64,000 bases of DNA, taken from the NCBI RefSeq assembly GCF_017497975.1, contig NZ_JAGDEL010000002.1:248001-312000 (forward strand). Reading direction: 5' to 3'. How positions within the stretch are numbered: the stretch's first letter is position 1; each line of letters starts with the position of its first letter. Below are positions 16,992 through 25,391 of the stretch, in pieces. The position numbers and the translations under genes are program-made. Below the pieces are notes generated by a model, which was not told where the DNA came from, searched no databases, and was given only the letters and a program-made list of their open reading frames with translations. Source of the stretch: Metabacillus bambusae (GTDB taxonomy: Bacteria; Bacillota; Bacilli; Bacillales; Bacillaceae).

Positions 16992-17381
16992 TTACTTCTT
17001 TTTTAACACCGCCATTGTACAACGTGATATACAAATTAGTTCATCCTCTTCATCAACAATTTTAATTTCCCATACCATTGTTGTTTTTCCTCGATGCACA
17101 GGTTTAGCATAGGCAGTTACAATTCCTGATTTTTTCCCGCGAATATGATTGGCGTTTATCTCCAAACCAACACATGTTTCTGTTTCATGATCAATTAAAT
17201 AGTATGCTCCTAAGCTTGCAGCAGTTTCTGCTAACGCAACAGAAGCCCCTCCATGCAATAAACCGAATGGCTGATGTGTCCGATGGTCTACAGGCATTGT
17301 CGCTACTACACCATCATTTGAAACTGATGTAACAGTAATACCTAAAGCCTCCATTAATGTATTCTTCACGTTATAGTCCAT
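16992..17381 (-). CDS. yuxO: Hotdog-fold acyl-CoA thioesterase YuxO (PaaI/MenI type)
   Basis: A 129-residue hotdog thioesterase. HQPFGLLHGGASVALAETAAS holds the family signature with the catalytic acid (Glu in LAETAAS) and the HGG turn. B. subtilis YuxO (ComA2) belongs to this family and has been linked to hydrolysis of 1,4-dihydroxy-2-naphthoyl-CoA in menaquinone synthesis. The ATG at 17381 follows AAGAGGGGGATATAAA. It sits between mrp and comA, exactly as in B. subtilis. Confidence 0.9.
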   Translation of the reverse strand: MDYNVKNTLMEALGITVTSVSNDGVVATMPVDHRTHQPFGLLHGGASVALAETAASLGAYYLIDHETETCVGLEINANHIRGKKSGIVTAYAKPVHRGKTTMVWEIKIVDEEDELICISRCTMAVLKKK

Positions 17382-17479
17382 TTTATATCCCCCTCTTAGC
17401 TTTCAAAACGAAATGATTTTTTATGTAGAACACAAGGCGAGTATAGCATAAATAGACATATAAACGTTTAAATAATATC

Positions 17480-17560
17480 CTACCTTCTTAAGACTGCAAC
17501 GACAAAAATAAAATATACACATATGAATAATAAAGTAGGTAAAACAGCCATAATGTCCAT
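17480..17560 (-). CDS. 26-residue membrane peptide
   Basis: MDIMAVLPTLLF continues as one strongly hydrophobic helix and ends VVAVLRR, so it would insert with a basic cytoplasmic tail. A perfect AGGAGG lies 5 nt before the ATG. A CcpA-type site lies 18 nt further upstream. I do not recognise the family; the strong ribosome site plus regular helix supports a real gene rather than chance. Confidence 0.6.
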   Translation of the reverse strand: MDIMAVLPTLLFICVYFIFVVAVLRR

Positions 17561-17577
17561 TATAACCTCCTATCAAC

Positions 17578-17591
17578 TGTAAACGCTTTCT
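17578..17591. promoter_or_regulatory. Candidate CcpA (cre) site
   Basis: TGTAAACGCTTTCT matches TGWAANCGNTNWCA except for the last base. It lies just upstream of the 26-codon gene. Confidence 0.4.
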
Positions 17592-17763
17592 GAATCAACT
17601 AGGATATAAATAACATCTTAAAGGATGAATATCATGGCTATGTTGAGAATATGTTTAGTTTTTGTAAAAATAGATTTGCGTCATCTATTAGAACTATCCA
17701 AAACACAAAAATCCTGCAATACGAAAAGAGAAGTCGAAAATTGATCAACTTCTCTAGAATCTA

Positions 17764-18414
17764 CTATTCAATAATTCCTTCTGCCTTTGCAATTAGAACT
17801 GCCTCAGTACGGGTACTTACATTTAATTTATTAAAAATTGATGTCAGGCTATACTCAATAGACCTTTTACTTAAGTGAAGATGATCAGCAATTTCCTGAT
17901 TGGTCAAACCTTTTTCAACCTCTTTTAAAATAGCCTTTTCACGGTCGTTAAAAACATTATTAATTGAAAGTGTCTCCACAACCTTTGATTGTTTATGTGA
18001 AAGTAGTTTCTTGAAATATTGATATGGTACGATAATATCACCGTTTATTGCATGGCGAATAAATGATAACAGTCTTTCCTTAGACTCAGTCTTACTAATC
18101 GCGCCATGGATGCCAAGAGCAATGGCCTCCTCGAAATAATCCGCCACATCATATCCAGTGTAAAGAATAACTTTACATGAATGTTCCATATTTAAGATTG
18201 TTTTTGAAAGCTGTATCCCATTTATTTCTCCGAGGTTTAAATCCATAAGAATTGCATCAAATGGGGTAAAATCAATTTTTTCAATAGCTTCATTCGTATA
18301 AGGTGGATTTAAACATTCTACTTGAACCCCTGGTTCTGCTTTTAGAATTGCTTTTGTACCTTCTCTTACTGCTGGATGATCATCTATGACTAAAATATTA
18401 ACCTTTTCCTTCAT
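17764..18414 (-). CDS. comA: Competence/quorum response regulator ComA
   Basis: A 216-residue NarL-type response regulator. The receiver domain has the acidic pocket DD (11-12), phosphoacceptor Asp58 (ILMDLNLG) and the ISKTES lysine; the LuxR-type HTH has GLTNQEIADHLHLSKRSIEYSLTSIFNKLNV, nearly the same as B. subtilis ComA, so DNA recognition should be conserved. The ATG at 18414 is 6 nt from AGGGTG; a GTG at 18423 overlaps that site. It is 130 nt downstream of comP, with a terminator between. Confidence 0.93.
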   Translation of the reverse strand: MKEKVNILVIDDHPAVREGTKAILKAEPGVQVECLNPPYTNEAIEKIDFTPFDAILMDLNLGEINGIQLSKTILNMEHSCKVILYTGYDVADYFEEAIALGIHGAISKTESKERLLSFIRHAINGDIIVPYQYFKKLLSHKQSKVVETLSINNVFNDREKAILKEVEKGLTNQEIADHLHLSKRSIEYSLTSIFNKLNVSTRTEAVLIAKAEGIIE

Positions 18415-18519
18415 TTTCTTCACCCTTTAAAAAAGTCCTTTAAAGATGTTCAATACATTAATATTCTTTTATAACAAGACTTCCATTAGTTAGGATTTGA
18501 ATACCAGTTAAAAATGGGA

Positions 18520-18548
18520 TAAAAAGACTTGGCAACAGCCAAGTCCCT
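18520..18548 (-). terminator. Terminator between comP and comA
   Basis: On the minus strand GACTTGGC, a 4-nt loop and GCCAAGTC are followed directly by TTTTT. It lies 8 nt after the comP stop. Confidence 0.88.
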
Positions 18549-18552
18549 TTCA

Positions 18553-20853
18553 CTATATCTCAACATCTATTTTCAATCCATTACCTTTTGACGTATCTAT
18601 GTTGATGGAGCCCTTTAAAGCTTTCACACGCTCACTTATTCCGGATAACCCCATACTTTCAGTTTTATCATACATAGAATTATACTCAAAGCCGATACCA
18701 TTGTCTTCATAATGAAGGACAATTTTTTCCTTTATACATACTAGAATAATCAGTACATGTGATGCTTTTGAGTGTTTATTTGCATTAGTTAATAATTCTT
18801 GCACAATGCGATAAAGATTTAACTGAGTATCAATATCAAGGTTCATTGTAAAGTTGCCTGTATTTAACCGTATATCAAAATCAACAATCTCCTCGTATTG
18901 CATAACAAGCTTATTAAGCGCCTTAACTAACCCTAAATCATATAACAATTGCGGACGCAATTCTTGGCATGTTTCCCGTGTGGTTTTGATAATTTTTGTC
19001 ATGTTGGTATTCATTTCTTGAAGTTTACTCTTTAACTCAGTGGATTCAACATCTACTTTTGTTAAGGCAAGTTCACACAGTCTTTTTAAAGAAACTAAGT
19101 CTTGCAGAACTGAATCATGCAAATCCTTCGCAAGATTTGAACGTTGCTTTTCTTCAATCGAAAATAACAGCTTAGTCAGCCATGCTGGATTTTGCCCCTC
19201 TGTTTCAACCTTCTGAAGATGCTGCATTAGCTCGTCTATTTTCAAGAAGTTTTCTAAGGAAACATTTGTGTAGAATGATAGAGTTTTTAGCCAAGAGATT
19301 TCATCTCGAGTCAAGATTGGTGTATTTAAGATAGATGTACACAATAAAATGTAACTTCTGTCTTCTGTTTCACCAATATTTATCACAAAACCTTTATCTA
19401 CTTCAATTATTTTCCCAATTTCATTCGATACGTCTTTGATTTCAGAAACATACGGACCATAGTCAGATTCTTTTGCATGTGGATCAACAGAGGTAATATT
19501 CTTTTGTTTATCTATTTCAATAAAAAATGCCTTACTAACTAACAAAACGTCAACAATCACCTGTTTTAGTTCGGAAACAACCTGATCTAAATTACTAGCC
19601 TTCCGAATACTTTGTGTGTATTTAAAGATACTATCTTGATAATTATATTTTTCAGAGAATCTCTTAAGGCGGAAACGAAAATCAAAGATTTCTTTTACGT
19701 AAAATACAAGAATTAAAGCTATATAGATTATTATAGAAAGTTTAATTTGATAAAAGCTTGGGTTGTTTTCCTTTAGATTTAGCATTATTCCCACCATAAT
19801 TAGCGTAGGAATGATAGCTAATAAGGAATAATACCTAATTCTGCCTAACAAAAATTCAATATCGTATATTTTGGTAGCTAAAAATTGGTAAACTAAAGAA
19901 AATGGAATTAAAAGTAGAAATGCCGCTAAAAAAGTCGGTGGAAAGACATATTTTTGAAATATTAAAAAGGGTAAAACATAAAATAATAAAAACGGTGAAA
20001 ATGCTAATATATTCGTCACTATTAAGATCTTTATAATATATGATTGTTCTGAATATCTAATCTTTTTTAGACCTATAAGTTTTAATAAGAATGTTAAAAT
20101 AAGCATTATAAAAAATGAGCTTAAGTTAATTACTCTATTAAGATTAAAGTCATACAAAAAGAACTTTTGAGAAATTTCTGCAATTATATTTATAATAACC
20201 AGTAAATAACCAAGTTTTATAAAATTAAAGCTATATAACCTTTTACCAAGTTCAATAAAATATTGATATAAAAAGTGTAGATAACTTACAGGAATCAAAA
20301 GAAATAAAGTTAAATTAACATATCTGCTAATTTCGTCTGCTTTCGATGAACCTGTTGCTGTAATATATGCCATCGCAATTATTAATAGAAACAAATTTAA
20401 TAAGTTAGCAGACTTTAAATTCGCACTTTTATTTGACTTATATATATAAAAGCTACAGAACAAACACAAAGTAAGAACAATGAATGGTATGATAATGATT
20501 AATAAACTTTGTGTATTAAAAATTAATGAATTAGACATGGAATATTCTTTGTTTATACCATCTCTACTGAGAGTAAAAGATTCGACCTGCTCAATAACAT
20601 TTCTATCCTTTACAGGTCCATGTTCAAGTGGATCCGCATTATTAACCTCAATAAGAACATCACCAATTTTAATTCCGATCATTTCAGCCCATGATTTTGG
20701 TTCTATATAAGTTATTGCTATTTCATTTTTTGGATCTATTTTTACGCTAGCACCAACATATGGATATTTAATATTCAAAAACGTCATATAAATAGAAAGG
20801 ATAATACTTAGTACCACAAATAATTGGTAAGTTTTATTGAAGTTATTACGCAT
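18553..20853 (-). CDS. comP: Quorum-sensing histidine kinase ComP
   Basis: A 766-residue membrane kinase. Residues about 10-30 form the first helix, 35-110 an extracytoplasmic PDZ-like loop (IEPKSWAEMIGIKIGDVLIEVNN), then about eight to nine further helices up to about 380, a GAF-like linker, and a HisKA_3 domain with the phosphorylated His near 579 (AKDLHDSVLQDL), then an ATPase (N box TNANKHSKAS, G1 DNGIGF). This is the ComP layout that receives ComX outside and phosphorylates ComA inside. The ATG at 20853 is 9 nt from AAAGG; the upstream GTG is too near. AT-rich and diverged, as expected for a co-evolving receptor. Confidence 0.93.
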   Translation of the reverse strand: MRNNFNKTYQLFVVLSIILSIYMTFLNIKYPYVGASVKIDPKNEIAITYIEPKSWAEMIGIKIGDVLIEVNNADPLEHGPVKDRNVIEQVESFTLSRDGINKEYSMSNSLIFNTQSLLIIIIPFIVLTLCLFCSFYIYKSNKSANLKSANLLNLFLLIIAMAYITATGSSKADEISRYVNLTLFLLIPVSYLHFLYQYFIELGKRLYSFNFIKLGYLLVIINIIAEISQKFFLYDFNLNRVINLSSFFIMLILTFLLKLIGLKKIRYSEQSYIIKILIVTNILAFSPFLLFYVLPFLIFQKYVFPPTFLAAFLLLIPFSLVYQFLATKIYDIEFLLGRIRYYSLLAIIPTLIMVGIMLNLKENNPSFYQIKLSIIIYIALILVFYVKEIFDFRFRLKRFSEKYNYQDSIFKYTQSIRKASNLDQVVSELKQVIVDVLLVSKAFFIEIDKQKNITSVDPHAKESDYGPYVSEIKDVSNEIGKIIEVDKGFVINIGETEDRSYILLCTSILNTPILTRDEISWLKTLSFYTNVSLENFLKIDELMQHLQKVETEGQNPAWLTKLLFSIEEKQRSNLAKDLHDSVLQDLVSLKRLCELALTKVDVESTELKSKLQEMNTNMTKIIKTTRETCQELRPQLLYDLGLVKALNKLVMQYEEIVDFDIRLNTGNFTMNLDIDTQLNLYRIVQELLTNANKHSKASHVLIILVCIKEKIVLHYEDNGIGFEYNSMYDKTESMGLSGISERVKALKGSINIDTSKGNGLKIDVEI

Positions 20854-20874
20854 TACAAACACCTTTCAAGAAAA

Positions 20875-21033
20875 TTAAACCCAAAAAAGATTCTTTAAAG
20901 AACTCGACCCAAGAATACCCTCAATAACTCCTAAAACATCATCCAAATCCACACCTAACAAACTAGCCTGTCCATTAACCACTTTCTCTAATACGTCTGG
21001 ATTTTCAATTAAAAAGTTTACGATTTCTTGCAT
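20875..21033 (-). CDS. comX: ComX pheromone precursor
   Basis: A 52-residue peptide starting MQEIVNFLIENPDVLEKV and ending KNLFWV. ComX precursors are about 55 residues, begin with a similar MQ...I..F...P..L segment, and carry a C-terminal Trp that ComQ prenylates before cleavage to a 5-10 residue pheromone. Here the only Trp is residue 51, one before the end. AAGGAGAG lies 7 nt before the ATG, inside the end of comQ. It starts 2 nt after the comQ stop and lies 21 nt before comP. Too short to be found by long-ORF calling. The exact mature form cannot be read from sequence. Confidence 0.92.
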   Translation of the reverse strand: MQEIVNFLIENPDVLEKVVNGQASLLGVDLDDVLGVIEGILGSSSLKNLFWV

Positions 21034-21035
21034 GA

Positions 21036-21971
21036 TTATCTCTCCTTATTAGTTGGTTTCTTATTTATGATCAAATGAGATTTTAAATTCTCAATATGAT
21101 ATGAATCTATTTTTAATTCGTCTATTATTCTTGTTGCACGATTTATGGCAACTTGCTTAATAACGTTTAAGTATTGAGCAACTCCAGAATCTATCAGTTT
21201 TTGTTTATAGTTTACAATACTGCCGAATTCTTCATTAAAATCCTTACCACTTGCAAAAAACCGCAGTACATCAAGGGCATGTTCATTATAGCCTTTTTGT
21301 AAATATATCATTGCCAGTGATCTTTTTTGTGATGATACATCATTTTTCAGTGGATTGAATAAATCTCTGAAATCGTTATCAGACTGTGCAGCAATGCCAA
21401 TTTGATATGAATATTCTTCAACTTCGGGAAAATTTGCATTGGCTAGCAACATACCACTAACTGATGCTAATGCAATAAGAGAGCCAGATTTACGCTTCAT
21501 CACATTTAAACATTCTTCTTCCGTGCTTATCGAGTTTTGTAAATCATCGTGTTGACCCTCCATTGCTTGGATGGAGTATTTAAAAAAAGCATGTAGAATT
21601 TGATGTTTAAACGGAGAGGATAGTGTTAAAACAGCTTGTTGACTTATAGTGTAAAGTGTTGTTGCAGCGTTTAAAGCAATAGATGGATCAATTTGCATCC
21701 AAGGCTCCTTCACATTATCTAAGTCTTCAAGATCATCAAATATGTCAAAGGATAAAATTAGAAGTTCGATCGCTGCTGCAAGTTCAAGAATTTCTGGGTC
21801 TTTTCCACTAAATGCTTCATGATGAACAATGGCCAATTGACCAAAATTCAACTTTTGCTTTTCAATTACAAAGGACAGTAATAAGTTTTGTAGCTCTGTA
21901 TTCTTGGTTTGTAAGGTAATTATCTGCATCATTTGCTTTTTCAAAGATTGAAAGTCTACTTCTTCTATCAC
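21036..21971 (-). CDS. comQ: ComQ, isoprenyl transferase for ComX
   Basis: A 311-residue all-helical prenyl synthase relative. The first aspartate-rich motif is FDDLED (79-83), the second DNDFRD near 203-208; both bind the Mg-diphosphate. The family attaches a geranyl or farnesyl group to the Trp of ComX and is needed for its export. It starts with GTG at 21971 behind AGAGGGGGGATT. It leads the comQ-comX-comP unit, in the same order and strand as B. subtilis. Confidence 0.92.
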   Translation of the reverse strand: MIEEVDFQSLKKQMMQIITLQTKNTELQNLLLSFVIEKQKLNFGQLAIVHHEAFSGKDPEILELAAAIELLILSFDIFDDLEDLDNVKEPWMQIDPSIALNAATTLYTISQQAVLTLSSPFKHQILHAFFKYSIQAMEGQHDDLQNSISTEEECLNVMKRKSGSLIALASVSGMLLANANFPEVEEYSYQIGIAAQSDNDFRDLFNPLKNDVSSQKRSLAMIYLQKGYNEHALDVLRFFASGKDFNEEFGSIVNYKQKLIDSGVAQYLNVIKQVAINRATRIIDELKIDSYHIENLKSHLIINKKPTNKER

Positions 21972-22054
21972 AATCCCCCCTCTGGCTTTATCTTACTATA
22001 CATCTGGGATTTTGAGTAGTAAAAATAGTATAAAGTACCTCCTATCTCATTACA

Positions 22055-22083
22055 TTTTTACCTATTTATATATTATATGTCAA
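22055..22083 (-). promoter_or_regulatory. Weak promoter candidate upstream of comQ
   Basis: A consensus TTGACA (22078-22083 on the minus strand) is followed 17 nt later by TAAAAA, a poor -10. A TATACT at 22027-22032 is an alternative -10 without a -35. Neither is convincing alone. Confidence 0.25.
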
Positions 22084-22092
22084 TATATAACA

Positions 22093-22125
22093 CAAAAAAA
22101 CCTGGCAAACTGCCAAGTTTTTAAT
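22093..22125 (-). terminator. Terminator of degQ
   Basis: On the minus strand AAAACTTGGCA and TGCCAGGTTTT pair around a short loop and run into T7. It separates degQ from comQ. Confidence 0.78.
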
Positions 22126-22136
22126 GGATTACTTGA

Positions 22137-22274
22137 TTAAGAGACGTTTAAAAATGCATATTTATCATACTTATCTATACTTTTATTTATACTGTGTAGT
22201 GATTCCTTTGTTTCCTTTATCTCTTGTTCCAATTTTAGTAACAACTTCGTCATTTCTTCAATTTTTTGCTCCAT
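22137..22274 (-). CDS. degQ: DegQ, small activator of the DegS-DegU system
   Basis: A 45-residue helical protein, MEQKIEEMTKLLLKLEQE, then IKETKESLHSINKSIDK and DKYAFLNVS. Length and the INKSID-DKY block match B. subtilis DegQ (46 aa), which stimulates phosphotransfer from DegS to DegU and so exoenzyme production. TAAGGAGCG lies 7 nt before the ATG. In B. subtilis degQ is transcribed under ComA control; a ComA-like box 136 nt upstream here supports the same link. Confidence 0.9.
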   Translation of the reverse strand: MEQKIEEMTKLLLKLEQEIKETKESLHSINKSIDKYDKYAFLNVS

Positions 22275-22409
22275 CGTTTCACGCTCCTTATATGTTGGTA
22301 AGCGAATGCGCATGGCCAACGTACATACACAAAAATCATTTGCTTTATCTACTTAAAATTCTAATCTAAATGAGTATTTTTTTCACCGAAAATAATACGT
22401 AATACTCAA

Positions 22410-22425
22410 GTGCGTGATACCGCAA
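22410..22425 (-). promoter_or_regulatory. Candidate ComA box upstream of degQ
   Basis: TTGCGGTATCACGCAC matches the ComA consensus TTGCGG-N4-CCGCAA at 10 of 12 positions. Two more TTGCG half-sites precede it directly (22426-22436 on the minus strand), resembling the extra recognition elements reported for ComA promoters. Downstream -10 candidates exist (TAGATT/TAGAAT) but are weak, as usual for activated promoters. Confidence 0.65.
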
Positions 22426-22569
22426 CGCAAACGCAATAGTCCAAAATATATATTTTAGATACATCTTTATACCTGAATTTCATATGTCCTAGCGGGTATC
22501 TTCAATCTCCCTTTAGATTATACGGTTACTTTTAAAGACAAAGTGGGGTAGTTACGCAAATTTATGTAA

Positions 22570-22622
22570 AAAAACAAATGGTTGACTTCATTGGCTTTGA
22601 ATTAGAAAGCCAATAAGTCAAC
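22570..22622 (-). terminator. Terminator of the gene at 22634-22858
   Basis: A long stem GGTTGACTT-ATTGGCTTT with its complement (one bulge, about 19 bp) has a 6-nt loop. A T-run follows on the minus strand. It ends just after the stop codon. Confidence 0.85.
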
Positions 22623-22633
22623 CAATTACCATC

Positions 22634-22858
22634 TTATACAGTTAAAATATTATGTTCAAATATATTCTGTGCTCTTAAAATTGCTAATTCAATTAATTCC
22701 GCTTTTCTTTCATTTGGTCCCTGATACTCTAAGGTGTAGTCTTCAATTCCAGTTTTTGAAAACAAGCATTCCATCTTTACTTTGCAATTGTCTTTAATAA
22801 CCGAAAAAACCGCAACCATCTTATCATCCAACACAAAAAACGTTGGCTGCCCTCCCAT
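22634..22858 (-). CDS. Small protein of unknown function between degQ and terC
   Basis: A 74-residue soluble protein (MGGQPTFFVLDDKMVAVFSVI...), mixed beta then a C-terminal helix (ERKAELIELAILRAQNIF). AAAGGAGG precedes the ATG. Its place matches yuzC in B. subtilis but the length does not clearly agree, so I leave it unnamed. Confidence 0.7.
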   Translation of the reverse strand: MGGQPTFFVLDDKMVAVFSVIKDNCKVKMECLFSKTGIEDYTLEYQGPNERKAELIELAILRAQNIFEHNILTV

Positions 22859-22894
22859 AGAGATAAAGACCTCCTTTTATTGCTCTTTTCACAT

Positions 22895-23013
22895 TAGGCT
22901 TTGTTAAACTTGGTTGTTGATTTCCGCTGCAGGCGTTCGCTTTCCTCGTCGGTCCGTGAGCCCCTCCAATCAACAAAGTGCCAAAATCAACAGCGAGCTT
23001 TAACTTAGCCTCA
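22895..23013. repeat. Dispersed repeat family R2, copy 1
   Basis: The element runs from TAGGCTTTGTTAAACTTGG to GAGCTTTAACTTAGCCT; the ends form imperfect inverted repeats (AGGCT...AGCCT, GTTGATTT...AAATCAAC). The core contains TTTCCGCTGCAGGC and CTTTCC. Related copies are at 37.0 (inverted) and 55.75 kb. Confidence 0.75.
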
Positions 23014-23246
23014 CATTAAAAAGAACAAATGAGTAGTAAGTTGAGTACATTACTACTTTCGACAGAAGGAGTTTATTTCCTTTTTTATCTTTAGAAATTT
23101 TTAAGTTTTCCAAAATTATAAACCTATACTTTTATTTCCTTTTATTGTGCGTAAAAACCATATTCGTAATCCTTAATTTTGTGTTAAATCTTTACTAGGA
23201 TATTTTTCAACATTCGATTAAAAATAGTACAAGTGGGGTGAAAAAG
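23014..23246. other. Leader region of the terC-like gene, no riboswitch recognised
   Basis: About 230 nt, AT-rich. A short hairpin AGTAGTA...TACTACT is near 23032-23060. The conserved bases of the manganese yybP-ykoY element that precedes some TerC genes were not found. Confidence 0.4.
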
Positions 23247-23939
23247 ATGAATCTATTTTCGATTGAATTTTTTACTGCACTTCTGTCAATCGTTGTCATT
23301 GACTTAGTTCTAGCTGGTGATAATGCTATCGTCATTGGGATGGCCGCCAGAAATCTTCCTAAAGATCAGCAAAAGAAAGTCATTCTTTTAGGGACAGTAG
23401 GGGCTATTGTCATTAGAGCACTCGCAACTATGGTAGTAGTTTATTTGTTAAAAATCCCTGGGCTGCTTCTTATTGGAGGTATTGTTTTATTATGGATTGC
23501 CTACAAATTAATGACCGAAGAAGAAACACATGAGGTAAAATCAGGATATAGCTTCTGGGCAGCCATCCGAACTATCATCATAGCTGATGCTGCTATGGGC
23601 CTTGATAATGTTTTAGCGGTAGCTGGTGCGGCACACGGTAGCTTTTTACTGGTTATTTTAGGCTTACTTATTTCCATTCCAATTGTTGTTTGGGGAAGTA
23701 CAGTCATTCTGAAATATATGGAGAAATACCCAATCATTATCTTAATCGGTGCCGCAGTAGTGGCTTGGACAGCTACGAAAATGATTGCGAAAGAACCCTT
23801 TTTGAAGAATATTTTTGCTGATGTGTGGGTTCAGTATGCATTTGAGTTTATTGTCGTTGCTGTATTAGTCAGTATTGGTTATCAGAAAACAAAGCGTGAA
23901 AAAGAAACAAACCATGAAAAAGAAAAAAGTGCTAGTTAA
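23247..23939 (+). CDS. TerC-family membrane protein (YjbE type), likely metal exporter
   Basis: A 230-residue protein with seven predicted helices. VVIDLVLAGDNAIVIG near residue 15-30 and ADAAMGLDNVLAVAGAA near 117-133 are the two conserved acidic motifs of the TerC family; members such as YceF/YkoY are linked to Mn2+ efflux and metalation of secreted proteins. MNLFSIEFF start agrees with YjbE; the ATG at 23247 lies 6 nt after GGGGTGA, and the GTG at 23238 overlaps that site. Its stop codon is in the stem of the terminator. Confidence 0.87.
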   Translation: MNLFSIEFFTALLSIVVIDLVLAGDNAIVIGMAARNLPKDQQKKVILLGTVGAIVIRALATMVVVYLLKIPGLLLIGGIVLLWIAYKLMTEEETHEVKSGYSFWAAIRTIIIADAAMGLDNVLAVAGAAHGSFLLVILGLLISIPIVVWGSTVILKYMEKYPIIILIGAAVVAWTATKMIAKEPFLKNIFADVWVQYAFEFIVVAVLVSIGYQKTKREKETNHEKEKSAS

Positions 23940-23960
23940 ACTTTATGGTTTAACTAGCAT
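23930..23960. terminator. Hairpin between convergent terC-like gene and yuxH
   Basis: TGCTAGTTAAAC pairs with GTTTAACTAGCA around 6 nt. The plus-strand tail is C/T rich rather than all T. Confidence 0.65.
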
Positions 23961-23985
23961 CCCCACTAATTCCCTTTATATATTT

Positions 23986-25212
23986 TTAAGCGCTTACATC
24001 AATGGTTTCTTTCATTAACATCTTCGCCCATTCGATGGCTTGTAAATAAATTTTATTTATATCTTCCTTTTGCAAATCCAAGCCTTCTAAATTCAAGTAA
24101 GAATGTTCTATTTGTAGAGCCCATGAAAGAACCTGATACAAATCATTTCTCCTACCTAAGAGAGCTTCTTGAATTTCATCTGATAAAGGTAAATCGCTTA
24201 AAATATCAACTAAATTACGATGTAATAATGTATCAATTAAGGAAAACATTCCGGTTAGCATATATGGTGCAGTCTGGTGTCTTCCTGTTAAAACTGCAAT
24301 TTGTTCACAAAGTTTAGCACGTATGAGAGACATTTTGATTACTTCCTGCATTTTTGAATCATCTGTCTTTTCCATGCTTTTAACGGATAGGAAATAAATC
24401 CACTTTTTTAATTCATTTAATCCAAGTAAAACAATAGCCTGCTTAATAGACTCAATTTTATTTCTTCGACGAAATGCTGGCGAATTTATTAACTTTAATA
24501 GCTTGTACGATAATGAAAGATCACGTTCAATCTCTGTTGAAATGATTTCGATGTCAGGCTCAGCTCTCGATAATTCAGTTAAAATATGATAATACGTTTT
24601 TAAATACATTGGCACATCATAACTTGATAAAATAACTGGACGACTAAAGAAGTAACCTTGAAAATATGTATACCCAACTTGTCGTGCAAATAAAAACTCC
24701 TCACGAGTCTCTACTTTCTCGGCAAGTAATTCTATTTGAAGTGGCCGATACCTTTCAACTAAGCGTTTTCTTTCTTCATGTGAGGTTTCTAAAAAGTCAA
24801 CTTTTATTATGTCAATATATTTAATAAGTGAAGGTAATAGTGTATACGACTCCTGTATTTTAAAATCATCTAATGCAATTGTATACCCTTGTTGCTTTAA
24901 CTCTTTGCATATAGTAATTAACTCTTCATTAATTTCTACATTTTCAAGAATTTCAACAACGATGGAAGCTGGGTTAAAAAAAGCCGGTACTCTCGATTGT
25001 AATAAGCCTTGTGTGAAATTCACAAAACACCTTTTCCCTTCAGATAAATCATTTATTCCTATATTCAAAAAACTATTAATTACCTCAGTAGTAGCCTGAT
25101 CTCCATCAATATTAGGAAAAATATTTTCATGACTCTCTCTATATAAAAGCTCATATGCAATAACTTCCTCATTTAAATTAAAAATAGGTTGTCTTGCTAC
25201 AAAAACTTCCAT
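23986..25212 (-). CDS. yuxH: YuxH, EAL-HDOD domain protein
   Basis: A 408-residue protein. Residues 1-200 are an EAL-type domain (VFVARQPIFNLNEEVIAYELLYR, ALDDF, KVDFLE), and 200-400 an HDOD domain (SLSYKLLKLINSPAFRR). The EAL signature is replaced by YELL, so cyclic-di-GMP hydrolysis is unlikely and a signalling scaffold role is more probable. Same position relative to degQ as in B. subtilis. The ATG follows AAGGGGTTCTAAG. Confidence 0.88.
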   Translation of the reverse strand: MEVFVARQPIFNLNEEVIAYELLYRESHENIFPNIDGDQATTEVINSFLNIGINDLSEGKRCFVNFTQGLLQSRVPAFFNPASIVVEILENVEINEELITICKELKQQGYTIALDDFKIQESYTLLPSLIKYIDIIKVDFLETSHEERKRLVERYRPLQIELLAEKVETREEFLFARQVGYTYFQGYFFSRPVILSSYDVPMYLKTYYHILTELSRAEPDIEIISTEIERDLSLSYKLLKLINSPAFRRRNKIESIKQAIVLLGLNELKKWIYFLSVKSMEKTDDSKMQEVIKMSLIRAKLCEQIAVLTGRHQTAPYMLTGMFSLIDTLLHRNLVDILSDLPLSDEIQEALLGRRNDLYQVLSWALQIEHSYLNLEGLDLQKEDINKIYLQAIEWAKMLMKETIDVSA

Positions 25213-25391
25213 CTTAGAACCCCTTATCCAATTTCTGTTTTTCTTTATTTTAACAGAAACTGCATGAGGAATTAACTATATTTTTCTAATATATGTGAAA
25301 AAATGTTTTTTCATAAGATGAAGGTTATACATTTAATGTAGGTATTAGGAATTAGGATCTATAGGTATAAATGTGAGACATCTTTATATCT

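Noticed and set aside
18945-18965. TTGCGGACGCAA inside comP, resembling a ComA box
   Set aside because: The half-sites overlap with no N4 spacer, and the site is within coding sequence.
22040-22052. AGGAGGT on the minus strand before comQ as start of a small gene
   Set aside because: No start codon occurs at a workable distance.
23014-23246. Possible yybP-ykoY manganese riboswitch upstream of the TerC-family gene
   Set aside because: The conserved loop bases and multi-helix junction were not found.
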